From: Burkholderia sp. OK233
Lineage (GTDB): Bacteria > Pseudomonadota > Gammaproteobacteria > Burkholderiales > Burkholderiaceae
DNA: 64,000 nt
NCBI RefSeq assembly: GCF_900230185.1
Contig: NZ_OCSR01000001.1
Location: forward strand, 5,828,001 to 5,892,000
Reading direction: 5' to 3'
A program made the position numbers and the translations under genes. Below, piece by piece: positions 16,810-25,959 of this stretch; position 1 is the stretch's first letter; every line of letters begins with the position of its first letter. Under the pieces are notes generated by a model, which was not told the DNA's origin, searched no databases, and saw only the letters and a program-made list of their open reading frames with translations.

Positions 16810-18036
16810 CTACATCTGGAAGGCCAGCACTCCGCCGTTTGTGAAGCGGTTCGCTGCGCAGGTCGCGCATCCTGCTGGTGTGTCGGCCGCGGAGTACGGC
16901 ATGAAGATGAGACCAGACACGGGGTCAACCGCCACCGAATGGGTGTTGTTTCCCGTTGCCACTCGAGCGACCACCGCGCGCGTTGCCGCATCGATAATGG
17001 TTAGAACTGGCGTACAGGGAGCCGCAGCCGAACAGCCAGCGGGGCCGACCGAGTTACCCGTCGCCGTCCAGCGATAGCTAGCGTTATAGTAGCGATTGGA
17101 CTTCGTGTCGTATTGGATCTCATCTCCTCCTCCTGCATTCAGAGACGCCACCAAAGCACCTGACGAGCGATTCAGGATCTGCACGAGGAGCGGAGCCCCT
17201 GCCGTCCCTTCGCGGCAGCCTACTGCGGCGTCGGTACCGGGCCCCAATGCGAGCCCGGTCGGATCGCAATTGCCGAGAGGGTACGCGGCAGCGCCGGCCA
17301 GGGCCGTGTAATTGACCGTTGCGCCGTGGGGAATCGCTCGGATCGAGGCCGCCGGAACCTTGATAAGTTCTCCATGAGGATTGGCCGTACTTCCGTCATT
17401 GTTGACGAAGAAAGTGTCGCTTGCAGCGTCATATCGGCACTGTTCAAGTCCTGCCGACGGGGCGCCGCCCGCATCCGAGAAGGTGACCTTGGCCAAAATC
17501 GTCTGCGTCTGCGTGTCGATGAAGGTCGCGAATGGCGTTGCTTCTTCCGGACTCGATATCATGTACATGCCGTGGACCGGATCCAGACATCCCTCGTCTG
17601 CCCGGACGCCGCCAGTGCTAACGGTGATGTTCTTCACGATTGTGTTTGTCGCCGGATCGGCGATCTTCACCGAATTCACATCGCCAACGTACAGAAGGTT
17701 GCCCACGGCGTTGATGCCATCAGGTCCTGACAGCGCTGGCCTCGCACCTGCTCCTGCAAAGGCCAGCGTCCCGCTTCCCTTGATCTGGGCAACGAGTTTC
17801 TGGCTCGCTATGTCGATCACGTCTACCGCCGCGTTATTGCGGTCCGTAAAGAAGAAACGCCCCCCGCTGATATCGCCCAGATCAAACGAAAAGTTCACGC
17901 CTGGACCCACACCGGGTATTGCAATATCTGCAACGACATGCGGCACTCCTGAAGATGAAAGATTGTCGCCTCCCCCACAAGCGGTCAGAAGTGCCGCACT
18001 GAGAACGGTAATACCTAACACTCTCCGCAATTTCAT
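16810..18036 (-). CDS. Beta-propeller-like lipoprotein (paralogue of the gene at 45931)
   Basis: A 408-residue exported lipoprotein. The ATG at 18036 is chosen for its ribosome site (TTGGAGA) and because it gives a clean type II signal peptide with lipobox LTAC (Cys20) followed by GGGDN. The mature part is built of short repeated strands like a YVTN/quinoprotein propeller: FFFTDRNNAAVDVIDI, NLLYVGDVNSVKIADPA, FATFIDTQTQTILAKV, PVLTIIDAATRAVVARV and HSVAVDPVSGLIFMPYS. Several Cys pairs near the C-terminus (CSAAAPC, CATC) may form disulphides. The function is unknown. Such proteins often bind ligands or act in surface or periplasmic complexes. The paralogue at 45931 is similar over the whole length. 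Confidence 0.85.
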   Translation of the reverse strand: MKLRRVLGITVLSAALLTACGGGDNLSSSGVPHVVADIAIPGVGPGVNFSFDLGDISGGRFFFTDRNNAAVDVIDIASQKLVAQIKGSGTLAFAGAGARPALSGPDGINAVGNLLYVGDVNSVKIADPATNTIVKNITVSTGGVRADEGCLDPVHGMYMISSPEEATPFATFIDTQTQTILAKVTFSDAGGAPSAGLEQCRYDAASDTFFVNNDGSTANPHGELIKVPAASIRAIPHGATVNYTALAGAAAYPLGNCDPTGLALGPGTDAAVGCREGTAGAPLLVQILNRSSGALVASLNAGGGDEIQYDTKSNRYYNASYRWTATGNSVGPAGCSAAAPCTPVLTIIDAATRAVVARVATGNNTHSVAVDPVSGLIFMPYSAADTPAGCATCAANRFTNGGVLAFQM

Positions 18037-19122
18037 TTTCGTCTCCAAGTGTTCTGGTAATTTATGAAAATAAAACATGGCTATGCAACTTGCAGCTAAC
18101 GAAGCCTCACTGCCCGGCCACATTTGCTTGCGAGCTTGACGACAAACGATCTCACCGCCAATGGCCCGCGCAGACAGGCCCGCTACAGTATGTAGACGTG
18201 CGTATTGCATGTCGAGGTCGTCCGTGCAGCGGGAATGCTCCATAAGGCCATGCGCTTCGGCTCAACTAAACGGGTTACCCGCGCCCTGAAGGCGACCCGG
18301 TCCTGCTGGCAGCGATTGACGCAAGGCTGATGCCAGGCGTGGACATTCGCCAATGGCTTGACCACAAAGGCGTAGTTGAACAGCGAGTCGCGTGCGCGTC
18401 CGCGTTTCCAGAAAATCGCGCGATATGGCGTCTGGTTTTTCGGACTAATGCCGCGCAGATGGAGGATCGGTCAGGATCAAGTGCATACCCTACCTTCAGC
18501 AGTACCGCAGGGCCACTAAGTTTTCCGGGTTGCGTAGGCGAAGCACGGGCTCGCTCAAAGTTCATTGCCGGCCTTGCAAGGATTGTTGCGGCACACGCGC
18601 CAGATCCGTTGCCATTTCGCCGGAATCGGCAACACCGAACCGCGTGTTGCGTGCAACCGGGATATCTGTCGCCAGCATTTCACGCAACGCGATGCCACTG
18701 CCCCCGCTGGCGACGTAACGTTCCCCATCGGTCCGGCCGGCGGTACGTCCGCTGGCGAAGGCGTCGGACGCCACAACCTCATCGGTGACTCGTGCCACGA
18801 AGCATTCCCGCATCTGCGGAAAGATTGATGCCGCGGCAAACCGGGTCGCGTCAATTGACACCCCGGCATCGGTGATGGCCCACGCCGCACAGATGACGTG
18901 GGAAAAGCCGAAAATAACCGAGCAGCCGGGTCACCACACCTGGGGGGGAACGGACCGTCATCGAAGCCGGAAGATGGGGTGTAAGCCGGAACCCCAGTTT
19001 TGTTGGATATTTTTATGAATCAAGGGGTTAGGCGAAGACGAAGTAACTTCTCAATAACCCGGGGCAACTACCGCACAACGCTGCGTCGTTTGATCTGCTC
19101 GCGCCGTCAAGATAGGCCAATG
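18037..19122. other. Long intergenic stretch with decayed sequence
   Basis: About 1.1 kb with no intact gene. A minus-strand frame around 18560-18860 (RECFVARVTDEVVASDAFAS, IALREMLATDIPVARN) has coding-like composition and may be a decayed enzyme, but I cannot name it. The rest shows nothing recognisable. Confidence 0.4.
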
Positions 19123-19520
19123 CCATGCTTGAATTGCTGGCGTGGGTCCAGCAACTGGCAGCAATCGCTAATGGCTTGCAGGATGAGGTTGAGCGACTGG
19201 AACAGGAAGCAGCCCAGCTAAAAAAAACCAGGAAGCGCGCGTAGGTTGGTCGCGGCGGTGATGAAGAAACTCGCGGTGCCGTATGTCGCCGAAGCTGATC
19301 GAACGCCCACGGTCATGAAGCTGCTGGCATGGGGCGTGACGAAGTGATCGAACCGGCCGAGCCGATCCCGGCTGGTTCCCGATTCAAGGGCTATCGTGAT
19401 TTCGTGGTCCAGGACCTGGTGATCGAATCACGCAATACGCGCTATCGACTTGCACGCTGGAAAACGCCGGACGGCCAGACCCTGATCGGGCAACTTCCGA
19501 AGGCAGTCCAGGTGTCAAAC
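19123..19520 (+). pseudogene. N-terminal relic of an IS66-like transposase
   Basis: Two pieces of one protein. At 19123-19245 is a coiled-coil start (LLAWVQQLAAIANGLQDEVE, RLEQEAAQLKKTRKRA). At 19371-19520 is the block FKGYRDFVVQDLVIESRNTR, YRLARWKTPDGQTLIGQLPK, which I recall from the region after the zinc-binding segment of a transposase group with an IS66-like N-terminus. The catalytic domain is lost. About 100 nt further on an IS701 copy has inserted. Confidence 0.5.
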
Positions 19521-19545
19521 GAACTAAAGTTGATACGCATTCGCT

Positions 19546-19559
19546 ACTAAAGTTGCAAC
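19546..19559 (+). repeat. 14-bp inverted repeat, left copy
   Basis: ACTAAAGTTGCAAC here is the exact complement of the sequence at 21930-21943. The pair encloses the IS701 copy plus older debris and could be the ends of a decayed outer element. Confidence 0.45.
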
Positions 19560-19615
19560 TTTGCCGAGATTGAGACTCGAGGCGCACAAAAAAGTGTTTT
19601 ATGACAAACACTTAG

Positions 19616-21114
19616 TCTTACTGTGTCATATAAATATTTGCATCAAAGCGATACCTGGTACTATTGAATAATACAGACTTCGGGCGATCGCGATGAGAGA
19701 AGATGTCGACGAATTTGACGCGTATTTGAACCATCTGGCGCAGGCGTTAGGGCACGCCGATCGCCATGCCGGCCTCAAGGGCTACTGTTCGGGCCTGGTA
19801 TTGCCGTTGTCACGCAAGAGCGTCGAGCCGATGGCCGCGCATATTGACCCACTTCACGCGAGTGCGAAGCACCAGTCACTCCACCACTTTGTGGCCAAGG
19901 CAGAATGGTCTGACCGGGCGGTCTTGCAGCGGGTACGCGAATGGGTGATGCCCGCGTTAGGCGCGCACGCTGCTGAAGAAACCGGCTACTACTGGATTGT
20001 TGACGACACAGGTTTTCCAAAGAAGGGGCGTCATTCGGTCGGGGTTGCACGTCAGTACTGTGGGCAGCTCGGCAAACAGGACAACTGTCAGGTCGCCGTG
20101 AGCCTGTCGATCGCGACGCAACGCGGCAGCCTGCCGATTGCCTGGCAGTTGTATGTGCCCAAGGAATGGATTGACGACCGGGAGCGGGCCCGTCGTGCGG
20201 GCATTCCCGACGATCTGGCTTTCGAGACCAAGCCCCAGATTGCGCTGGCGCAACTTCGCGAGGCTGTAGCGTCCGGCGTTGCACCGGGCATCGTGCTGGC
20301 CGACGCCGGGTACGGCGACGAAACCGCTTTCCGGGATGGCGTAACTGAACTGGGTTTGTTGTACGCGGTAGGGATCCGGCCTGGCACCTCTGTGTGGGCG
20401 CCAGGTACGGCGCCACTTCCGCCCGAGCCCTGGAGCGGGCGCGGCAGGCCACCGACATCGTTGCGCCGTGCGCCCGGCCACGAACCGCTCGCGGTGAAGG
20501 AACTGGCCATGCAATTACCCGTGAGCGCCTGGCAAACCGTAACCTGGCGGGAAGGCAGCAACGCAGCACTTTCCTCTCGCTTTGCCGCCGTACGGGTTCG
20601 TCCCGCACATCGCGACTATTGGCGAAGTACCGTTCGCGACGAAGAATGGCTGCTCATTGAATGGCCTGATGGAGATACGGAGCCGCTCAAATACTTTCTC
20701 ACTACCGCCCCTGAGGAGGCGACCCTTGAGCAGCTTGTGTTCGTGACCAAGATGCGCTGGCGCATCGAGCGCGACTATCAGGACCTGAAACAGGAGTTCG
20801 GGCTCGGTCATTACGAAGGGCGAGGCTGGCGTGGCTTTCACCACCACGCCACACTGAGTATCGCTGCATATGGGTTTCTGATGGCCCAGCGACTCAGGAT
20901 GCAATCAGATGTGCGCGATAAAAAAAACTTCCTCGAACGCACGCTGCCTGCCCTTCCCCAGGATTACATCCCTCGGGGCAGTCCAGCGCGCACAACGCCA
21001 CGTTCCTGATTCCATTACCACGTTGCGTATCCTGCTTGGACTACGGCTCATGCAACGATGGCACTCTTCCTCTGTGGCAATAGATTGCACGAGCATTTAT
21101 ATGACACAGTAAGA
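19616..21114 (+). mobile_element. IS701-family insertion sequence, complete
   Basis: A 1499-bp element bounded by perfect 20-bp terminal inverted repeats (TCTTACTGTGTCATATAAAT at 19616-19635, complement at 21095-21114). A 4-bp target duplication TTAG flanks it at 19612-19615 and 21115-21118, matching the YTAR duplications of this family. It carries one transposase gene, with a C-terminal frameshift. Confidence 0.9.
19693..21009 (+). CDS. IS701-family transposase, C-terminally frameshifted
   Basis: A DDE transposase that would cut and paste the element. Catalytic Asp residues are in WIVDDTGFPKKG and GIVLADAGYGDE. The Glu is in the MRWRIERDYQDLKQEFGLGH block (RIERDYQ), followed by FHHHATLSIAAYGF. 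The 438-aa reading ends at ARTTPRS. In the neighbouring frame the sequence from about 20970 to 21060 reads AQRHVPDSITTLRILLGLRL, the expected family C-terminus, so one base has probably been lost near 20970. The catalytic core is intact, so some activity cannot be excluded. The ATG at 19693 is the first good start inside the left terminal repeat. Confidence 0.88.
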   Translation: MREDVDEFDAYLNHLAQALGHADRHAGLKGYCSGLVLPLSRKSVEPMAAHIDPLHASAKHQSLHHFVAKAEWSDRAVLQRVREWVMPALGAHAAEETGYYWIVDDTGFPKKGRHSVGVARQYCGQLGKQDNCQVAVSLSIATQRGSLPIAWQLYVPKEWIDDRERARRAGIPDDLAFETKPQIALAQLREAVASGVAPGIVLADAGYGDETAFRDGVTELGLLYAVGIRPGTSVWAPGTAPLPPEPWSGRGRPPTSLRRAPGHEPLAVKELAMQLPVSAWQTVTWREGSNAALSSRFAAVRVRPAHRDYWRSTVRDEEWLLIEWPDGDTEPLKYFLTTAPEEATLEQLVFVTKMRWRIERDYQDLKQEFGLGHYEGRGWRGFHHHATLSIAAYGFLMAQRLRMQSDVRDKKNFLERTLPALPQDYIPRGSPARTTPRS

Positions 21115-22400
21115 TTAGCGACCAATTGAGTAACTGCTCATAAACCCGGGCAGTCGCGCCAGGCGTTGCGTCGCCCTTGACCCGCTCATCAATCCCGGAT
21201 GTAAGCGACGAGCTTCCCGCAGGCCGCAAAAAAATTCAGTTGTAAACCTTGGACGGCAATGTTAACTTTCGTCGCGTCGCCACGCTCTCCAATTGACGTA
21301 AAGTTGCAACAACACTCCTGCCGCGGGTTGTCGTCTGCCAGGACCGCCAATTTGGATATCCGATTCTCAGCAGTGGCATGGTGGTGTTCGAGCGCAGCGT
21401 CGCCAGATCGCAAGACGTTCAAGCGGTTTGTTCCGCAGATAGTTGCCCCCGGGCACGGGTGAAGAGTCTGATGCGCGGCCATGCCAGGTTGATCACGCGA
21501 GGTCGTCGATCGGCAGAAGATCATCTGGTCCCGTCAGTGGGAACTGCGGGTTCTTCGACGGAACGGTAGGGCGCCTCATCAGACCATCCGGCGAGAGCAG
21601 AGGCGGTATGGACGTGACATCCTTTTGGCGCATGCCCGTGAGAAAGTGTGCCCGCTGATCGAACCAGCCAAGTGTCGTTGCACCAACGCTGCGAATGTTT
21701 CGTGCCCTGACTACAATCGATCGCTGCTCTTCGCCCCGGATATCGTCGTGTCGGAGATTGGAGCATGTTGCCGAATCATTCGGGCGCGTCGCGTAACCCA
21801 TATTGTTCGCATACCGAAATAGTGCAGACGGGAAAAATCATCTCTGAAAATAAGCAGTGTCTGCAGTAGAAAACGCAGTACGGTTCCGGACAAACTCCGG
21901 TCACGAGAGCATGTCTTCGCAGCGATAATGTTGCAACTTTAGTTCAATTCCCATGAGTGTCACGACTTTAAGTCAATTTAAAGTGACAGCAACTTGCAAC
22001 CCCCGATGGGGTGGTTCGTTGATTGGTGCGGGTTTCCGGCCGCAGAGAGGGTTGCATGTTTAGTCCGATTGACACGTGCCCTTCGCCTTTTCTGCGCGCA
22101 GTACGAGCCGTTCGTTCCGAGTCGATCACCCGACGCGCTAGCAGAATCCGTTTTTCCTTACCCGCAAATCAGCCTTTCCGTACACCGTTCGCGCTATGTG
22201 AGCAGGCATCCTCATCCGATAGCAAGGCAGGTCCGATCGTGCTTCAGTTACTATGCTGGCCTTAAAGGCAAACGTTTGCCAACAATGTCTGCCGAGTATC
22301 CCGTGTCGTGGCAACGCAAAACGCCGGGTCGCATCTCGCCTTGCGCTCGCGTTCACTCAACAGCTCGCAGTTCACTCACCACGCAACATACAGGGATGAT
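21115..22400. other. IS debris and non-coding sequence
   Basis: About 1.3 kb without an intact gene. The part near 21237-21272 (TGTAAACCTTGGACGGC, ATGTTAACTTTCG) resembles the left end of the IS4 element at 43.68 kb, so an old related copy may lie here. At 21930-21943 is the right copy of the 14-bp inverted repeat. At 21959-21989 a GTCAC...GTGAC palindrome contains AT-rich repeats typical of IS ends. No promoter for the gene at 22401 could be picked with confidence. Confidence 0.5.
21930..21943 (-). repeat. 14-bp inverted repeat, right copy
   Basis: GTTGCAACTTTAGT is the exact complement of 19546-19559. Confidence 0.45.
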
Positions 22401-24614
22401 ATGACGGGTAGCAACGATCAAAACAAAGGAATGTCGCGACGAAGTTTTCTGTATAGCCTCGGCGCGCTCGCGCTGTCGGCCTGCGACGGGGGGAGCAGCC
22501 CTGCGACCATCGCCGTGAGCCGCTCGACAAGCCGGGCCTCCATATCGAGTGTGAGCCTGGCACATGTCACCGACGGCGCGCCGGATGTCGTCACGAGCGG
22601 CGCGTTCGTTCATCCCGGATTGCTGCATACGCAGAGCGATTTCGACCGGATGGCGCAGAAGGTCACCGCACAGGCCTCTCCGTGGTATGACGGGTGGAAG
22701 GTGCTGATCGCCAACGGCCGTTCACACCTGTCCTGGTCGCCGCGCCCTCAGGTCGAAGTCGATCGCGGGGGCTCCGGCGCGCAGAATTATCCGGTGCTGT
22801 ACAACGACATTGCCGCAGCCTACGCGTGCGCGCTGCGCTGGAAAATAACGGGCGATACGGCATACGCCGACAAGGCCGTGCAGATCATGAATGCCTGGTC
22901 TTCGACCTTGCAGCGACTCGGTGGGGATACCAACGTCGATCTCGCCGCTGGTATTTACGGCTACGAGTTCGCGAACGCCGGCGAAATCATGCGCGGCTAT
23001 GCGGGTTGGGCCGCGGCCGATTTGGCGGCGTTCCAGTCGATGATGCGCAATATCTTCTATCCGATCAACGTCGACTTTCTCAACCGGCACAACAACACCG
23101 ACATCACGCACTACTGGGCCAACTGGGATCTATGCAACATGGCGTCCATCATGGCGATCGGCGTGCTGTGCGACGATCACACGCTGTTCGACCAGGCGGT
23201 CAATTACTTCATCGACGGACCCGGCAACGGCGCGATCGCGCAAGCTGTTTATTACGTGCATCCCGGCAATCTTGGGCAATGGCAGGAGAGCGGGCGCGAT
23301 CAGGGGCACAATACGCTCGGCATCGCGCTTGGCGGTGCAATCTGCGAAATGGCGTGGAATCAGGGCATCGACCTGTACGGCTGTGACAACAACCGCTTTC
23401 TCGCCGGCGCGGAATATGTGGCGAAGGCGAATCTGGTGCGGGCGGACGGCACATACCTTACCGTGCCGTATGTGACCTATTCGAATGTCGACGTGACGCA
23501 AACGGTCTTTTCGACGGCCTCGCAGGGCACGGTTCGGCCCTGCTGGGCGCTCGTCTATAACCATTACGTCAATCGCAAAGGGCTTGCGGCGCCCTGGTCG
23601 ACGAAGTTCGCGCTGGCGATCCAGCCCGAAGGCGGTGGCGGCAACTATGGACCGAACAGCGGCGGTTACGATCAGCTTGGCTACGGCACGTTGACGTGCA
23701 CGCGCGACGCGGTCGCGCCCGCTTCTTCGCCGAACGGTCTTACAGCATTCCCGGGCACGGGACAGGTCGTGCTGTCATGGTGGGGGGTGACGAATGGCAC
23801 GGGCTACAACGTGAAGCGTGCGTCCAGTTCAGGTGGATCGTATACGACCATCGCCAGCGGTATCGCCGATCCCCTGACGTACACGGACAACCCGCCAGCA
23901 GGCACCTGGCATTATGTCGTGAGTGCGCAGACACCCTCGGGCGAGAGCGCGAACTCGGCAGAGGCAGTCGCAGTGACGGCGTTGCAACTGCATACGTATC
24001 TGAAGTTCGACGAAGCCAGCGGCACGAGCGCCGCCGACGCGACGGGCAACGGCCATACGGGCACACTCGTCGGCGGCGCGACTCATGTCGCAGGGCGGAT
24101 CGGCAACGCAGTGTCGCTCGACGGCTCGAGCGGCTACGTCAGTTTGCCCAACAGCGTCGTCGCCGACGTGTCCGACTTCACCATCGCCGCGTGGGTCTTC
24201 TGGAATGGCGGCAACGCATGGGCTCGCATCTTCGATTTCGGTGCGGGCACGGGACGCTACCTGTTCCTCACGCCGAAGAGTTCCCGCGGCGTCATGCGCT
24301 TTGCGATTACGACCAATGGGGGGCACGGCGAACGCGGCATCAACGGCAACGTCCCGCTGCCAACGGGGCAATGGGCGCACGTCGCCGTGACGCTATCAGG
24401 CACGGTCGCCACGCTGTATCTGAACGGCAGTGTGATCGGCAGTGCGGCCGATGTCGTCTTCACGCCATGGCGCGTCGGTCCGACTGCACAGAGCTGGATC
24501 GGACGCTCGCAGTATGCCGCCGACCCGTTCTTCAATGGGTCGATCGACGAGTTCCGCATCTATCGCAATGCAATGTCGGCCGATCAGATCACGGCGCTGG
24601 TGCAGGGCACGTAG
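22401..24614 (+). CDS. Alginate-lyase-family lipoprotein with fibronectin-like and LamG domains
   Basis: A 737-residue exported protein. The ATG at 22401 gives a twin-arginine signal (MSRRSFLYSLGAL) ending in a lipobox LSAC, so it is probably folded before export and lipid-anchored. Residues about 70-430 form an alginate-lyase-family catalytic domain, clearly paralogous to the protein at 8466 (FVHPGLLHTQSDFDRM, HYWANWDLCNM, SGRDQGHNTLG). A linker of about 90 residues looks like a fibronectin-III module (GTGYNVKRASSSGGSYTTIA, TYTDNPPAGTWHYVVSAQT). The last ~210 residues are a LamG/concanavalin-like sugar-binding domain (HTYLKFDEASGTSAADATGN, SIDEFRIYRNAMS). It would degrade and hold on to an acidic polysaccharide at the cell surface. 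Confidence 0.88.
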   Translation: MTGSNDQNKGMSRRSFLYSLGALALSACDGGSSPATIAVSRSTSRASISSVSLAHVTDGAPDVVTSGAFVHPGLLHTQSDFDRMAQKVTAQASPWYDGWKVLIANGRSHLSWSPRPQVEVDRGGSGAQNYPVLYNDIAAAYACALRWKITGDTAYADKAVQIMNAWSSTLQRLGGDTNVDLAAGIYGYEFANAGEIMRGYAGWAAADLAAFQSMMRNIFYPINVDFLNRHNNTDITHYWANWDLCNMASIMAIGVLCDDHTLFDQAVNYFIDGPGNGAIAQAVYYVHPGNLGQWQESGRDQGHNTLGIALGGAICEMAWNQGIDLYGCDNNRFLAGAEYVAKANLVRADGTYLTVPYVTYSNVDVTQTVFSTASQGTVRPCWALVYNHYVNRKGLAAPWSTKFALAIQPEGGGGNYGPNSGGYDQLGYGTLTCTRDAVAPASSPNGLTAFPGTGQVVLSWWGVTNGTGYNVKRASSSGGSYTTIASGIADPLTYTDNPPAGTWHYVVSAQTPSGESANSAEAVAVTALQLHTYLKFDEASGTSAADATGNGHTGTLVGGATHVAGRIGNAVSLDGSSGYVSLPNSVVADVSDFTIAAWVFWNGGNAWARIFDFGAGTGRYLFLTPKSSRGVMRFAITTNGGHGERGINGNVPLPTGQWAHVAVTLSGTVATLYLNGSVIGSAADVVFTPWRVGPTAQSWIGRSQYAADPFFNGSIDEFRIYRNAMSADQITALVQGT

Positions 24615-24740
24615 CATGCAGGCGTGAACCGGTTCGCGATATGCATTGGACCGGTCCCGGATTTCGAAGCTCGGTCCTGTCATGAGGATCGTAGTCGCGC
24701 CGCGCTGCGGACGTCCGAAGAACATTGTGTAGGATATGAA

Positions 24741-24784
24741 CAAGGTAAGCGCTAATGCTCTGCAGAGCATAATCGCTTACCTTG
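24741..24784. repeat. 44-bp near-perfect palindrome
   Basis: Outer arms of 11 bp (CAAGGTAAGCG and its complement) enclose a perfect 16-bp palindrome (ATGCTCTGCAGAGCAT). Only two 3-nt spacers do not pair. It lies at the 5' edge of a GntR regulator gene and could be its operator, an inserted REP-like hairpin, or both. Confidence 0.75.
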
Positions 24785-24818
24785 CTCATACCCCCACTTC
24801 GCCGACATCGCTCGCGAC

Positions 24819-25514
24819 TTGACTGAGGGCATTGCGTCCGGCCGCTATCCGGTCGGTGCGTACCTGCCCACCGAACTTGAACTGCGCGACCACTATCAGA
24901 CGAGCCGGCATACGGTTCGCGCAGCGCTGCATGAATTGCAGCAGTTGGGGTTCGTGTCGCGGCGCAAGAACGCGGGAACGCGCGTCGAATCGGCGCAGCC
25001 GAAGAACGAGTTTCGGCCGTCGCTCGCATCGGTGGACGATCTCGTTCAGTTCGGCTCCGAGCACTTGCGTCTGGTGCAATCGACGAAGGAGATCCTCGCA
25101 AGCGGCAAGCTCGCCAAGACGCTGAAATGTGCCGACGGTGCGCGATGGCTGCGCGTGTCGAGCCTGCGCATTGACGGCGACAGAGAGAGTCCGCCAGTCG
25201 GTTGGACCGACGTGTATATCGACCCGGCTTATACGGAAGTCGCAGAGACTGCGCGAGCCCAACCGGATACGCTGATCAGTTCGTTAATCGAAGCGCGCTA
25301 TGGTCGCTGCATCGCGGAGATCCAGCAGGACGTGCACGCCGCTCTGATTTCGCAGGAGATGGCGGAAAGACTGAAAGTCAAGAAGGGGACTGCGGCGCTT
25401 GAGATTGTGCGGCGCTATCTCGACTCCGCGGGGGAAACCTTCGAGGTGTCGATTAGCGTCCATCCGGCCGAACGCTTCTCGGTTTCGATGCGCCTGAAGC
25501 GCTCCGACGCTTAG
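24819..25514 (+). CDS. GntR/HutC-family regulator, N-terminus disturbed
   Basis: A 231-residue reading from a TTG at 24819. The winged helix-turn-helix (YPVGAYLPTELELRDHYQTS, RHTVRAALHELQQLGFVSRR) and the UTRA effector domain (about 80-225) are complete. Homologous N-termini need the helix LAHTPHFADIARDLTEGIAS. Its second half is in frame upstream of 24819, but no ATG or GTG start exists there. The first half (MNKVSANALQ, IIAYLAHTP from an ATG at 24736) is in the other frame. One lost C in the C-run 24791-24795 would explain this. So the gene is either frameshifted or shortened at its DNA-binding head. The palindrome at 24741-24784 lies inside this disturbed part. UTRA regulators respond to small sugars or amino acids. 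Confidence 0.7.
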   Translation: MTEGIASGRYPVGAYLPTELELRDHYQTSRHTVRAALHELQQLGFVSRRKNAGTRVESAQPKNEFRPSLASVDDLVQFGSEHLRLVQSTKEILASGKLAKTLKCADGARWLRVSSLRIDGDRESPPVGWTDVYIDPAYTEVAETARAQPDTLISSLIEARYGRCIAEIQQDVHAALISQEMAERLKVKKGTAALEIVRRYLDSAGETFEVSISVHPAERFSVSMRLKRSDA

Positions 25515-25959
25515 CCGTTGCAGGGGTTGTAAGTGGACCAATCGACCGCAGTTTGCGGCCAATTGGCTGCTCCGTTTCAAACCCAACCGACAGCAACGCT
25601 TAAGGCAATCGCCGCTCAGTGGCCGCTATGAATTCCATTGCTGACCGTGGAGACGTCTTCATGAAGGCCAGTTCAGGGTCGCGTGCTGCCGATCGCAGCC
25701 TTGCGAGGCCCACCGCCGGAAAGCGATGACCGTGATAGAGCGATCGGGAATTATCCATCCCCCGATTCTACGCGACCACCTTAGCAACGTGACAAAGCCC
25801 TGGCGCGGGCGCACCACGCCCGTTCGCATACGGAAAACCATAACAGGACGGTAATGCGCGTTCGCGTCGGCCGCCGTCGTTTCGAGACGTGGAAGCCTCT
25901 TCATTTGACGGGGTTGCTTGGCATGGGAGTCGACATGGTGCCCACGGCCAAGGGCCAAT
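25515..25959. other. Intergenic, no gene recognised
   Basis: About 445 nt between two regulators transcribed towards each other. No hairpin with T-run and no coding frame with family similarity were found. Confidence 0.5.

Noticed and set aside
18562..18861. 99-codon minus-strand frame as a possible enzyme relic
   Set aside because: Coding-like composition, but no motif good enough to name; kept only as a note in the intergenic entry.
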